Source: CAZJQD01 sp964548165 [NCBI: uncultured bacterium]
GTDB taxonomy: Bacteria > UBA8481
Assembly (NCBI GenBank): GCA_964548165.1
Contig: CAZJQD010000068.1
Coordinates: 1 to 15,316, forward strand
Length of the DNA stretch: 15,316 nucleotides
Direction of reading: 5' to 3'
Shown here in pieces: positions 1-7,843 of this stretch; within the stretch, counting starts at the first letter, position 1, and each line of letters starts with the position of its first letter. The position numbers and the translations under genes are program-made. The notes under the pieces are model-generated. The model was not told the origin of the DNA and made no database searches. It saw nothing but the letters and a program-made list of their open reading frames with translations.

Positions 1-3000
1 GCCTTCCGGGCGGCGCCGGAAACCATCGCGAAGGGGGCCGATGCCGCCCGGATCGAGGAGGAGATAGGCCGGGCCGCGGCGGAGCTCGAGATGCTCATCG
101 AGATCGTGGGCGGGCTCAAGATCGACGATGCGACCGAGTCGACGCGCATCATTGACAACATCTCGACCATCTACGCGACCTTGAACCAGGTCCGCTCGCT
201 CGTGCGCGCCCGGCGCCGCGATCTCGCCAGCGTCGAGGGCGCCGCCCAGTTCCACGCCCAACTCAAGCTCCTCGCCCAGGCGGTCACCAACTTCCTGGAC
301 CTGGCCGACACCATGCCCCGTTGCGACGAATACCTCACCCGGCTCATGGTTCAGGTCGAGGAGATGGAGGGAAAGTTCGCGGACTTCGAGGAGTTCGTGA
401 GCCAGCTCGCCACCAAGCGCGAAGAGATCTACGCCGCCTTCTCCTCCCGCAAGATCCAGATCGGCGAGGCCAGGCAACGCCGCGCAAACGGGCTGGCGGA
501 GACCGCGGACCGGCTCCTGGCGGGCATCAAGAACCGCGCCGCTTCCTTCAAGACCGTCCCCGAGCTCAACGCCTACTTCGCCTCGGACCTCATGATCGAA
601 AAGGCCCGCGACGTCGGCGCGAAGCTGATGGAGCTCGAGGACACTGTTCGAGCCGACGAGATCCTGGGCCGCCTCAAGACCGTTCACCAGGACGCCGTCC
701 GCCAGCTCAAGGATCGCCTCGAGCTCTTCGCCGAGGGCGAAAACGTCATCCGCTTCGGCAACCATCCCTTCCACGTCAATACCCAGCCGTTCGAAGGAAC
801 CATGGTCCTCAGGGACGGGGACATGCACTTTCATCTCTCCGGCACCAATTTCTTCGAGAAGATCGATGACCCCGCGTTCCTGGCGACCCGCGAGGTCTGG
901 AAGCAGGAGGTCGTCTCCGAGAACGAGGACGTCTACCGCGCGGAGTACCTGGCCTACGAGATCTTGAGAGCCGCGATCGAGGCCGGCCCGGACGATGTCC
1001 AGAACCTCCTGGCGCTCTCGAGCGAGGACAGGCTCGCGCAGGTCCGCGCGTTCATGGCGCCTCGCTACACCGAGGGATACGTGAAGGGCGTCCACGACGT
1101 CGATGCGACGACGATCCTCGGCGCGCTCGTGCCGCTTCATCACACCCTCGGCCTCCTCGGGTTCTCGCCCTCGGCTCGCGCCGCGGCCCGCCTCTTCTGG
1201 GAGGATCCGGACGATCGCGATCGGGACGGGCGCGAACGGAAAAACCTCCTGGCCGCTCGCCTCGCCAGCCACGGCGCCGCCGGACGCCACTTCCCGACCT
1301 GGCACGATCGAACGGACATCGCCGAGATCCGCGCCTGGATGGGCGAGTATGGGGGCCAAGGCTGGTTCTCACCCGACGTCCTGGAGGAAGCCGCGGAGTA
1401 TCTCTTCGAGGATCTTCGGAGCGGAGGGCCGGCCGCGGCCGGGAAGTTCCCGGTCTCCCCGGAAGCCGCCAGGCTCCTGGAGGCTTTCCAGGCCGCTCTC
1501 CTCTCCAAGGGGGCCGTCGCCGATCTCGACACGGCCCGCTCCGCGGCAAAGGCCGATCGGCGTAGCGACTGGCTCATCGTCCGCCACTGGATCGCCGCCT
1601 TTGCTTCCCAGGCGCGCCTGTCCGAACCGCTCTTGGCCGAGGAGAGCCTGTCCTCGAATCCTGCTGCAGGTTCGACGGCCTTCCTGGACGAGGCTGCGGC
1701 CGTGCTCCTGGGGCGATCGAGCGGCGCCCGAGCCGGTAATCAGAGCGCCGGAACGGTCACGCTCACGGGGCTCGTCGGCAGTCATCGCATCATCGCCGGC
1801 GGCAATTACACCCTCGACTACCACGCCTTCATGCGCCGTCTCCGCCGCTTCACGACGATCGATCGCCCCGCGTTCGAGACCTACACCGCGATGAAGAAGA
1901 CCATCATTGCAGCGAAGCGCGAGGAGATGAGGCTGGGCGAGTTCATGCCCAAGGTACTCTCGACGTTCGTTCGCAATCGCCTCATCGACGAGTTCTACCT
2001 CCCCATGGTCGGCGCCAACATGGCCAAGCAACTGGGCGTTGCCGGCGAGGGAAAGCGCACCGACAGGATGGGCCTACTCCTCCTGGTCTCGCCTCCCGGC
2101 TACGGCAAGACGACGCTGATGGAGTACATCGCCAACCGGATCGGGATCGTCTTCGTGAAGATCAACGGGCCGGCGCTGGGAGAACGCGTCCTTTCCCTGG
2201 ATCCCGCGGAAGCCCCCAATGCGTCCGCGCGCGAGGAGATTAACCGCCTCAACCTCGCCCTGGAGATGGGCGACAACGTCATGATCTGCGTCGACGACAT
2301 CCAGCATACGAACCCGGAATTCCTCCAGAAGTTCATCTCGCTCTGCGACGCCCAGCGTAAGATCGAGGGCGTCTACCGCGGCAAGCCCCGGACCTACGAC
2401 CTGCGCGGCCGCAAGGTCATGATCGTCATGGCGGGCAATCCCTACACGGAATCCGGCGAGCGGTTCCGCATCCCCGACATGCTCGCCAACCGCGCCGACA
2501 CCTACAACCTGGGCGACGTCGTCTCCAACAACGTCGATATCTTCCTCGATTCCTACCTGGAGAACGCCGTCTCCTCCAATCCCATCCTCCAGCGCCTCGG
2601 CCGCGCCTCTCAGAAGGACGTCCACGCCGTCATCCGCCTCGCCGCGTCCGGCGCCGGGGAACCGGTGGATCTCGAGGGAGGCTTCTCGCCCGAGGAACTC
2701 AACGAGATGACGGCCGTGATGCGTCGGCTCGTCCGAATCCGCGACATGCTCTTCAAGGTCAACCAGGAGTACATCCGATCGGCGGCCATGGCCGAGGCGT
2801 ACCGGACCGAGCCCGCCTTCCGGCTCCAGGGATCCTACCGCAACATGAACCGGCTCGCGGAGAAGGTGCTCCCGATCATGACCGACGAGGAGATCGACAA
2901 CCTCGTCCTCGACCATTACCAGAACGAGTCCCAGACACTGACGACGGGCGCGGAATCGAACCTCCTGAAGCTCAAGGAACTCTGCTTCACTCAGACCGCC

Positions 3001-3990
3001 GCCGAGAAGGAGCGCTGGGACGAGATCAAGAAGGGGTTCCGACGCCATCTCGTGGCCGGCAGTTCCGATCCCTCGGATCCGGTCGGACGCGTCGTCGGTC
3101 AGCTGGCCCACTTTCGCGAGGGTCTCGACTCGATCGAAGGAACCATCACCCGGGGCATGGCCGCCGCCGCCGAGGCCACGCGCTTGATGGCCGAGCGACC
3201 GCTCCAGGTCTCGATGCCGCCGATTGAAGTGACCGTCCCCTCTGCCGCGCCCGCGGAACCGGTTGCGGCGATGAGCCCAGCGAGAACGGAAGCCTCGTTC
3301 TCGGCCGAGGCCATCGAGGCCCTGCGGATTCTGCTGGCAGAGTGGAACGCGGCGATGCCGAGGGTTCAGCCCCCCCAGGTGATCGTGATCCCTCCGCCCG
3401 AAACGCCTCGCCCTCAGCCCACTTCCAGCCCTGCCACTCCTGTCTCCAGCCCCCCGGCCGCCGGCCCCGCCTCCACAGCTCCAAGGCCGGATGCAGTGCC
3501 CGAATCCCAAGCGAGCGCGGCGGCGGCGCCCGCCATCCCCTCGCCCTCCGTCGATGCCCCTCGTTTTTCAGGCGAGTATCACGACACGTTCGAACTCCCG
3601 TTCGGTCGCTCCGTCGACTTCGCTCCGCGCACCTACGCACTGGCCGGAACCCGGTTCCAGCCCGGGGCCAACCTCTTTATCTACGACAAGATCCAGCCGC
3701 TCATCGTCCGCGACGGCGAAACCCTGACCTACACATTTCCGCCCAATCCCAAGATGCGGCCCTGCGTGGATCGGGGCGAGGCCCTCGTCTCTTTCTCGGT
3801 CTCCTCCGCGACGAGCGCGCAATTGACGGTTGAGTGGCGGCACGTCACGAACCGCGGCCTCAAGACGGAGCACACCGAGGTTCTCCCCTTCACGATCGTG
3901 AATCCGGACGGCCAGTTCGCGCCCTACTCGATGATGTATTTCCTCATCAAGCCGTTCGGCGCGGCCGTTCCTCGCCCGAAGAAGAATTGA
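1..3990 (+). CDS. DUF3686-type AAA+ ATPase ('DNA repair ATPase' class), 5'-truncated by the window
   Basis: The frame is open from base 1, so the true start lies upstream and the ATG at 91 is internal; 1329 residues are visible. The N-terminal part (1-700) is helical and charged. It is followed by a short beta-rich stretch (750-860, containing GNHPFHVNTQPFEGT) that I associate with the DUF3686 region preceding AAA in this family. The AAA+ core spans about 2060-2880: Walker A SPPGYGKTT at 2089-2115, Walker B MICVDD at 2281-2298, a sensor-1-like AGNP with Asn at 2437-2439, and an NRAD at 2488-2499 that could supply an arginine finger. A Pro/Ala/Ser-rich linker (about 3230-3570) leads to a beta-rich C-terminal domain (3570-3987) that I do not recognise. 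Family members are usually annotated as DNA repair ATPases, but the substrate is not established. The gene almost touches the next one (4-bp gap), which suggests one operon and joint function. The AAA call is firm; the DUF3686 assignment is from memory of family motifs. Confidence 0.85.
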   Translation, partial: AFRAAPETIAKGADAARIEEEIGRAAAELEMLIEIVGGLKIDDATESTRIIDNISTIYATLNQVRSLVRARRRDLASVEGAAQFHAQLKLLAQAVTNFLDLADTMPRCDEYLTRLMVQVEEMEGKFADFEEFVSQLATKREEIYAAFSSRKIQIGEARQRRANGLAETADRLLAGIKNRAASFKTVPELNAYFASDLMIEKARDVGAKLMELEDTVRADEILGRLKTVHQDAVRQLKDRLELFAEGENVIRFGNHPFHVNTQPFEGTMVLRDGDMHFHLSGTNFFEKIDDPAFLATREVWKQEVVSENEDVYRAEYLAYEILRAAIEAGPDDVQNLLALSSEDRLAQVRAFMAPRYTEGYVKGVHDVDATTILGALVPLHHTLGLLGFSPSARAAARLFWEDPDDRDRDGRERKNLLAARLASHGAAGRHFPTWHDRTDIAEIRAWMGEYGGQGWFSPDVLEEAAEYLFEDLRSGGPAAAGKFPVSPEAARLLEAFQAALLSKGAVADLDTARSAAKADRRSDWLIVRHWIAAFASQARLSEPLLAEESLSSNPAAGSTAFLDEAAAVLLGRSSGARAGNQSAGTVTLTGLVGSHRIIAGGNYTLDYHAFMRRLRRFTTIDRPAFETYTAMKKTIIAAKREEMRLGEFMPKVLSTFVRNRLIDEFYLPMVGANMAKQLGVAGEGKRTDRMGLLLLVSPPGYGKTTLMEYIANRIGIVFVKINGPALGERVLSLDPAEAPNASAREEINRLNLALEMGDNVMICVDDIQHTNPEFLQKFISLCDAQRKIEGVYRGKPRTYDLRGRKVMIVMAGNPYTESGERFRIPDMLANRADTYNLGDVVSNNVDIFLDSYLENAVSSNPILQRLGRASQKDVHAVIRLAASGAGEPVDLEGGFSPEELNEMTAVMRRLVRIRDMLFKVNQEYIRSAAMAEAYRTEPAFRLQGSYRNMNRLAEKVLPIMTDEEIDNLVLDHYQNESQTLTTGAESNLLKLKELCFTQTAAEKERWDEIKKGFRRHLVAGSSDPSDPVGRVVGQLAHFREGLDSIEGTITRGMAAAAEATRLMAERPLQVSMPPIEVTVPSAAPAEPVAAMSPARTEASFSAEAIEALRILLAEWNAAMPRVQPPQVIVIPPPETPRPQPTSSPATPVSSPPAAGPASTAPRPDAVPESQASAAAAPAIPSPSVDAPRFSGEYHDTFELPFGRSVDFAPRTYALAGTRFQPGANLFIYDKIQPLIVRDGETLTYTFPPNPKMRPCVDRGEALVSFSVSSATSAQLTVEWRHVTNRGLKTEHTEVLPFTIVNPDGQFAPYSMMYFLIKPFGAAVPRPKKN

Positions 3991-3994
3991 CCGC

Positions 3995-5683
3995 GTGACC
4001 GGCCCCGTGAACGGCCCCGCGCCGTCTTCTCTCCAGGCACTCATCGAGAGTCTCCGCGACGTTCACGCCGCGTGGAAGAGCTCCGGCGCATTCGGTGCGG
4101 CTATGGCTCTCTTGAGAAGAAAACAGCGGCGCAACATGATTCAACTGATCGAGGACGCAATCCAGGACGTCGAGCGTGACCCCGAGGTCATCGCGCGAAC
4201 GCTGTCCAGCGGGGCGGCGGGAGCGGAAGCGAAGGCCTGGCTCGACACGCTCGACGACGCTCAGAAGACCGCGCTCCTCGGCAACGAGCTCCTGGCGGTA
4301 CGCAAGGCGGCCGTGACGGAGCGACTCGTGGAGCTGAAGTCGCTCCTGGCGAGCACGACCCGGGGTCGTGTCGACCCGGCGGCCCTGGCCGCCTCCGTCG
4401 GAGGGCTCGTCGACGAGTTCCTTCCTCCGGCGGAATCCGCCTCGGGCACCGAGGCGCTCCACCCCGACGTCCTCCGGCAGAGAGCGGGCGCGTTGGCCAG
4501 GTCCGTCGCGGACCTGGAGAACGAGGCCCGGGACGCGGCCAACGAACTGACCATGAACGCGAGCAGGGTCGCCCAGGATGGGCGCGCCCTGGACAAGTCC
4601 GAGGCCGCGCGGGATGTCGTGGCGGAACTGGTCAGGGGAACGCGGAATGTCTTTGCCGAGGCCGAGCGAATTCGCGGCGAGGATACGACACCGCACGCGG
4701 AGCCTGCCGCGATCCAATCGCAGAGCGCATCATCGGGGGAAATCTCGAAAGATCCCTTCGCGGTTCTCTCCTCGACGCCCTTCCCGCGCGTCTCGACGCC
4801 GATCGAGGAACCAACGTCACCGCCGGACCCTGTCGCGATCGCGACGCCCGCGCCTCTCCCGACGCTGTCGCCGCTGATCGATCGATTTCTCGAGCGCCGC
4901 TGTCGCGAGATCGTTGGCCGTGAAGTCTCGCATTTCCGCACCAACATGTTGCTCTCCGCCCTTGCCCAGCACGCCGGAGGACCCGACTTCGGCGCTCTGC
5001 ACGTGACCTGCACGGACGAGGCGGAATCGGAGTCGCGCGAGAGGTTCCTCCGAGGCGGCATCGGGATGCTGCTTCCGACGTTTTCTTCCGGCCGTAGCGC
5101 CGGCATGGCCACCTCGAATCGTGGGGGCTGTTTCGAGCTCGGAACCCTGAGGATCGCGGTCGAGCACTTTCGCCGGCAGGGTCCCGTCACCATGGTGGTC
5201 CGCGTCCAATCCCACTGCGGCGTTTCCGTCGGCGCCGGGGGTCGCACGTTCGGCGTCCTGGATCGATACGGCAAGACCTCGCGCGCGTGCGGCGCCTTGC
5301 AGTCCATTCTCGAGGGAGACCTGGCCCCGGCGCGCCTGCAAGAGGTTGCGGCTACCATCGAGCCGGAGCACCTCGACGAGATCCGTCAAGGTCCCGAGCC
5401 GTGGCGCCCGGTGGTCCTGGCCGCGCTCCAGGCCCGCACCCAGCTCGAACGCGCGATGACCGAGATTCGCGATATCGATCACCCGGCCACCTACATCCTC
5501 TGCGGGTCCATCAACCTGAACGGGCTCTCCGAGGCCGCGGAGATCCCCGTGATCGTGCGGATCGTTGAGCGCGAGGGGCAAGGGGAAAGGCTGTGGGAGA
5601 TGGCTCTCCCCAAGCCACCGATCGAACAACGCCTCGAGGAAACTCCGAACGGGGTCCTAATCGGCCCCGTCATCACGGCGTAA
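3995..5683 (+). CDS. Unknown protein with helical N-terminus and possible beta-carbonic-anhydrase-like C-terminal domain
   Basis: I chose the GTG at 3995 because it lies 4 bp after the ATPase stop; a GTG at 4007 is an in-frame alternative. The product is 562 residues. Residues 1-230 are helical and charged, 232-290 are a Pro/Ser/Thr-rich linker, and about 290-562 form a compact domain. I know no named family for it. The C-terminal domain follows the order of beta-carbonic anhydrase landmarks: VTCTD (C339) where those enzymes have C-x-D-x-R; SNRGG near the RNAGG position; a helix then VTMVVRVQSHCG (H407, C408) near the IVVxGHxxCG strand; and late on ILCGSINLNG near the V-x-GxxYDxxTG strand. 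The His usually three residues before the second Cys is Gln (Q405), with a His directly before that Cys instead, so catalysis is doubtful. No signal peptide or membrane segment is visible. The gene is real given length, coding style and spacing. The fold is inference, and a wholly different fold is possible. Confidence 0.8.
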   Translation: MTGPVNGPAPSSLQALIESLRDVHAAWKSSGAFGAAMALLRRKQRRNMIQLIEDAIQDVERDPEVIARTLSSGAAGAEAKAWLDTLDDAQKTALLGNELLAVRKAAVTERLVELKSLLASTTRGRVDPAALAASVGGLVDEFLPPAESASGTEALHPDVLRQRAGALARSVADLENEARDAANELTMNASRVAQDGRALDKSEAARDVVAELVRGTRNVFAEAERIRGEDTTPHAEPAAIQSQSASSGEISKDPFAVLSSTPFPRVSTPIEEPTSPPDPVAIATPAPLPTLSPLIDRFLERRCREIVGREVSHFRTNMLLSALAQHAGGPDFGALHVTCTDEAESESRERFLRGGIGMLLPTFSSGRSAGMATSNRGGCFELGTLRIAVEHFRRQGPVTMVVRVQSHCGVSVGAGGRTFGVLDRYGKTSRACGALQSILEGDLAPARLQEVAATIEPEHLDEIRQGPEPWRPVVLAALQARTQLERAMTEIRDIDHPATYILCGSINLNGLSEAAEIPVIVRIVEREGQGERLWEMALPKPPIEQRLEETPNGVLIGPVITA

Positions 5684-6505
5684 CCCAAGCGAGTCCAAGC
5701 CCGACGCCCTGAGCGCTCGCAGGCTCAGCGCGTCGTGGCGCTTGGCCAACCGGACGCCGTGCTCGTCCGTGACCAGGTCGGCGTGGCAGAACGCGGGAGG
5801 CTCCCACCCCAACGCGCGATAGAGAAGAATCTGGCGCGCCGTGGAGAGGAGAAGGTCCGCGCCGCGCACGACCTCGGTGATGGCCATGGCCGCGTCGTCG
5901 ACGACGACGGCCAGCTGGTAGGCGGGCACGTCGTCCGGACGCCAGACCACGAAGTCGCCGAAATCCCGGCCCGCCACGAACTCCTGCGCGCCGAGCCGAG
6001 CATCCGTGAAGCGGATCGGTTCGCCGTCGGGAACGCGGAATCGCCACGCGTACCGCGCGCTGCCTCCCGGGGGTTCGGCTCGCCTGCGGCACGTGCCCGG
6101 GTAGCGCACCTCGTCATCGAGAGCGAGCGGACCCTCCCCCTCGTGCGGCGCCGCCGCCGCCGCGCGGATGTCGCGGCGCGAACAGGTGCAGGGGTAGAGA
6201 TGGCCTCCCTCGCGCAGACGCGCCAACGCGGCGCGATACTGAGACGTTCGCTCGGACTGGTTGTAGGGCCCGTAGGGGCCCCCGCAATCCGGCCCCTCGT
6301 CCCAGAGGAAGCCCGCCCAGCGGAGATCCTCGAACATGGCCTCGACGAACTCGGGGCGGCACCGATCCGGGTCAATGTCCTCGTTGCGAAGGACGAGCGT
6401 GCCGCCGGCGGCGCGACAACGCTCCTCGGCCATCCGGAACGTGGCGGCGTGCCCGACGTGCAGGTACCCGGTCGGCGACGGCGCCAACCGACCGCGATAC
6501 GTCAC
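5657..6505 (-). CDS. gluQ: Glutamyl-Q tRNA(Asp) synthetase (GluQRS)
   Basis: The 282-residue product matches the short GluRS paralogue that lacks the anticodon-binding domain. Known members activate glutamate and attach it to queuosine at position 34 of tRNA-Asp. Visible motifs are the class I HIGH-type signature TGYLHVGH (residues 12-19), the N-terminal RLAPSPTG, the zinc ligands C106, C108, Y135 and C139 (CxC...YxxxC), and a KMSKS-like RLAKRHDA near the C-terminus. The start is GTG at 6505-6503. It overlaps the TGA stop of the upstream GGDEF gene by 4 bp (GTGA), which implies translational coupling. The 3' end overlaps the convergent upstream-cassette gene by 27 bp. A full GluRS is excluded by length. 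Confidence 0.95.
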   Translation of the reverse strand: MTYRGRLAPSPTGYLHVGHAATFRMAEERCRAAGGTLVLRNEDIDPDRCRPEFVEAMFEDLRWAGFLWDEGPDCGGPYGPYNQSERTSQYRAALARLREGGHLYPCTCSRRDIRAAAAAPHEGEGPLALDDEVRYPGTCRRRAEPPGGSARYAWRFRVPDGEPIRFTDARLGAQEFVAGRDFGDFVVWRPDDVPAYQLAVVVDDAAMAITEVVRGADLLLSTARQILLYRALGWEPPAFCHADLVTDEHGVRLAKRHDALSLRALRASGLDSLGLRRDDGAD

Positions 6506-7740
6506 CCTTCGAACTGCACCCGATCCTTGCCCGCGGCCTTGGCCACGTGCATGCGCTTCGTTGCGAGCTCCAGGAGCGTCGCCGGATCGCCGCCGTCATC
6601 GGGAAAACTCCCCACGCTCAGGCTGACCGTCAGCTTGTGCGCGGCACCGCCCTCGGCGCCGGCAAACCGGTGCTGGCGCACGATCTTGCGGATCTTCTCG
6701 CCGGCTCGCCGCGCCCCGTCGCCATCCGTCTCCGGCAGGATCACCATGAACTTCTCGCCACCGTAGCGCGCGAGCGTATCGACGACGCGCATCTGCTTCC
6801 GGATGAGGGCCACGAGGTCGATGAGCGCCTTGTTGCCGGCGAGATGGCCGTGATCCGAGTTGAACCGGCTGAAGTCGTCGATATCGATCAGCAGGAGCGA
6901 GAAGCGGCGCGAGTAGCGGCGTCCCCGCTGGGTCTCGTGCGTCAGCCGTTCCACCAGCTGCCGGTAATTCATCGCCCGCGTCAGCGGATCCTCCACCGCC
7001 AGGCTCGCGGCCGTCTCCGCGCTGCGGGCCGCCGTGATCATCGAGGCCGCGTGCTTGCCGAGCGTCTGGAGTGCGGCGGCGTCGCCGGGCGAGAGGTCGC
7101 GGTCGTTGAACCAATTGTCAGCCACGATGATGCCGATCTCCTCCTCCGCGCTCACGATCGGCGCGACGATGAACTCCTTGGAGAGCGTCTCGCGCAGGGG
7201 TTCAATCCCCGCGAAGTCGCGGGCCGTGGCCCGTCGCACGTAGCGCGCCTTGCGAGAGGAGAGGGTGTCATTGAGGATATTGGAGGCGGAACGTTCCCAC
7301 ACGAGGCCGCTGACGAGGTCATGAAGGCGGTTCTTCACCTGGAGATTGTTCCGGTAGTACTGCTGGACGTAGAAGTCGAACTCGAACTGCTTCTCCTCCA
7401 CCTCCTCGTAGAACCGGTGCATCTCGTCCTCGCTGTCGGGCGAGATCGCCAGCACGCCCTGCATCACGGGACGCTCCGGATCGCGGATGAAGAGGAGGCC
7501 ACGGTTGAATCCCAGGCCGGGCGCGGCCGTCACGCCCGTCAGAACGAGGTAGTAGACCTCGCGGGACTTGAGCGAGGCATGCATGTTGGCATTGAGCTGG
7601 TTGAGAAGCGCGATGTTCTGGTTCTTGAACTCGAGCTCGGTCCTGAGCGCGTTGATCTCGAGCCGCAACAGGGCGGTCTCGGAGAGATCCTCCAGCCCGT
7701 CGCGGATCCCGATGCCCCTCTTGCCCGCCCCCTTCGCCAT
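6502..7740 (-). CDS. GAF-like/GGDEF nucleotide cyclase with altered active-site residues
   Basis: The 412-residue product is cytosolic, with no membrane segment. A short helical, coiled-coil-prone stretch (about 20-60) leads into a GAF-like sensor region (about 60-245; FIVAPIVSAEEEIGIIVADN is typical of its later strands), then a GGDEF domain (about 250-412). GGDEF landmarks are D286 in DIDDF, N294 in RFN, N303 in GHLAGN, I-site RVVD (318-321) five residues before GGEKF (327-331). Spacings from D286 to N294, N303 and E329 (8, 17 and 43) equal those from D327 to N335, D344 and E370 in PleD. The guanine-contacting Asp is therefore Asn here, and the fourth signature residue is Lys rather than Glu, while both metal-binding acids remain. 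The protein may make c-di-GMP, another dinucleotide, or nothing. The stop overlaps the gluQ start. A -10-like TAGAAT ends 6 nt before the ATG, so the mRNA is probably leaderless. Confidence 0.93.
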   Translation of the reverse strand: MAKGAGKRGIGIRDGLEDLSETALLRLEINALRTELEFKNQNIALLNQLNANMHASLKSREVYYLVLTGVTAAPGLGFNRGLLFIRDPERPVMQGVLAISPDSEDEMHRFYEEVEEKQFEFDFYVQQYYRNNLQVKNRLHDLVSGLVWERSASNILNDTLSSRKARYVRRATARDFAGIEPLRETLSKEFIVAPIVSAEEEIGIIVADNWFNDRDLSPGDAAALQTLGKHAASMITAARSAETAASLAVEDPLTRAMNYRQLVERLTHETQRGRRYSRRFSLLLIDIDDFSRFNSDHGHLAGNKALIDLVALIRKQMRVVDTLARYGGEKFMVILPETDGDGARRAGEKIRKIVRQHRFAGAEGGAAHKLTVSLSVGSFPDDGGDPATLLELATKRMHVAKAAGKDRVQFEG

Positions 7741-7746
7741 GCATTC

Positions 7747-7776
7747 ATTCTATCGACCGGCCCGCCACGCGGGCAA
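7747..7776 (-). promoter_or_regulatory. Putative sigma70-type promoter for a leaderless GGDEF-gluQ transcript
   Basis: On the minus strand the -10-like hexamer TAGAAT lies at 7752-7747 and a -35-like TTGCCC at 7776-7771, with an 18-bp spacer. Six bases separate the -10 hexamer from the ATG at 7740, so transcription would start at or next to the start codon. No Shine-Dalgarno sequence is present in the remaining space. Confidence 0.55.
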
Positions 7777-7831
7777 GGGACAGTCGCATGCGAATCACGG
7801 CAGGGAGGATTTCGCGCCGCGGTGGTTGGCG

Positions 7832-7837
7832 TATACT
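7832..7837 (+). promoter_or_regulatory. Putative -10 element for a leaderless rhomboid transcript
   Basis: TATACT differs from the TATAAT consensus at one position and sits in an otherwise GC-rich context. It ends 6 bp before the GTG at 7844, the spacing expected if the start codon is at +1. No convincing -35 hexamer was seen. It lies back to back with the promoter of the GGDEF gene in the 103-bp divergent gap. Confidence 0.55.
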
Positions 7838-7843
7838 GTCCCC

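Noticed and set aside
91-93. ATG as the start of the large ATPase gene
   Set aside because: The frame is open and coding-like to base 1 (helical, charged residues), and known family members are longer, so this ATG is internal.
2074-3510. 478-codon minus-strand open frame inside the ATPase gene
   Set aside because: It lies opposite a well-supported AAA core. Its product is low-complexity Gly/Arg/Asp with no motif, typical of antisense frames at high GC.
7568-7843. Upstream extension of the rhomboid protein
   Set aside because: It lies opposite the GGDEF gene and crosses the divergent promoter gap.
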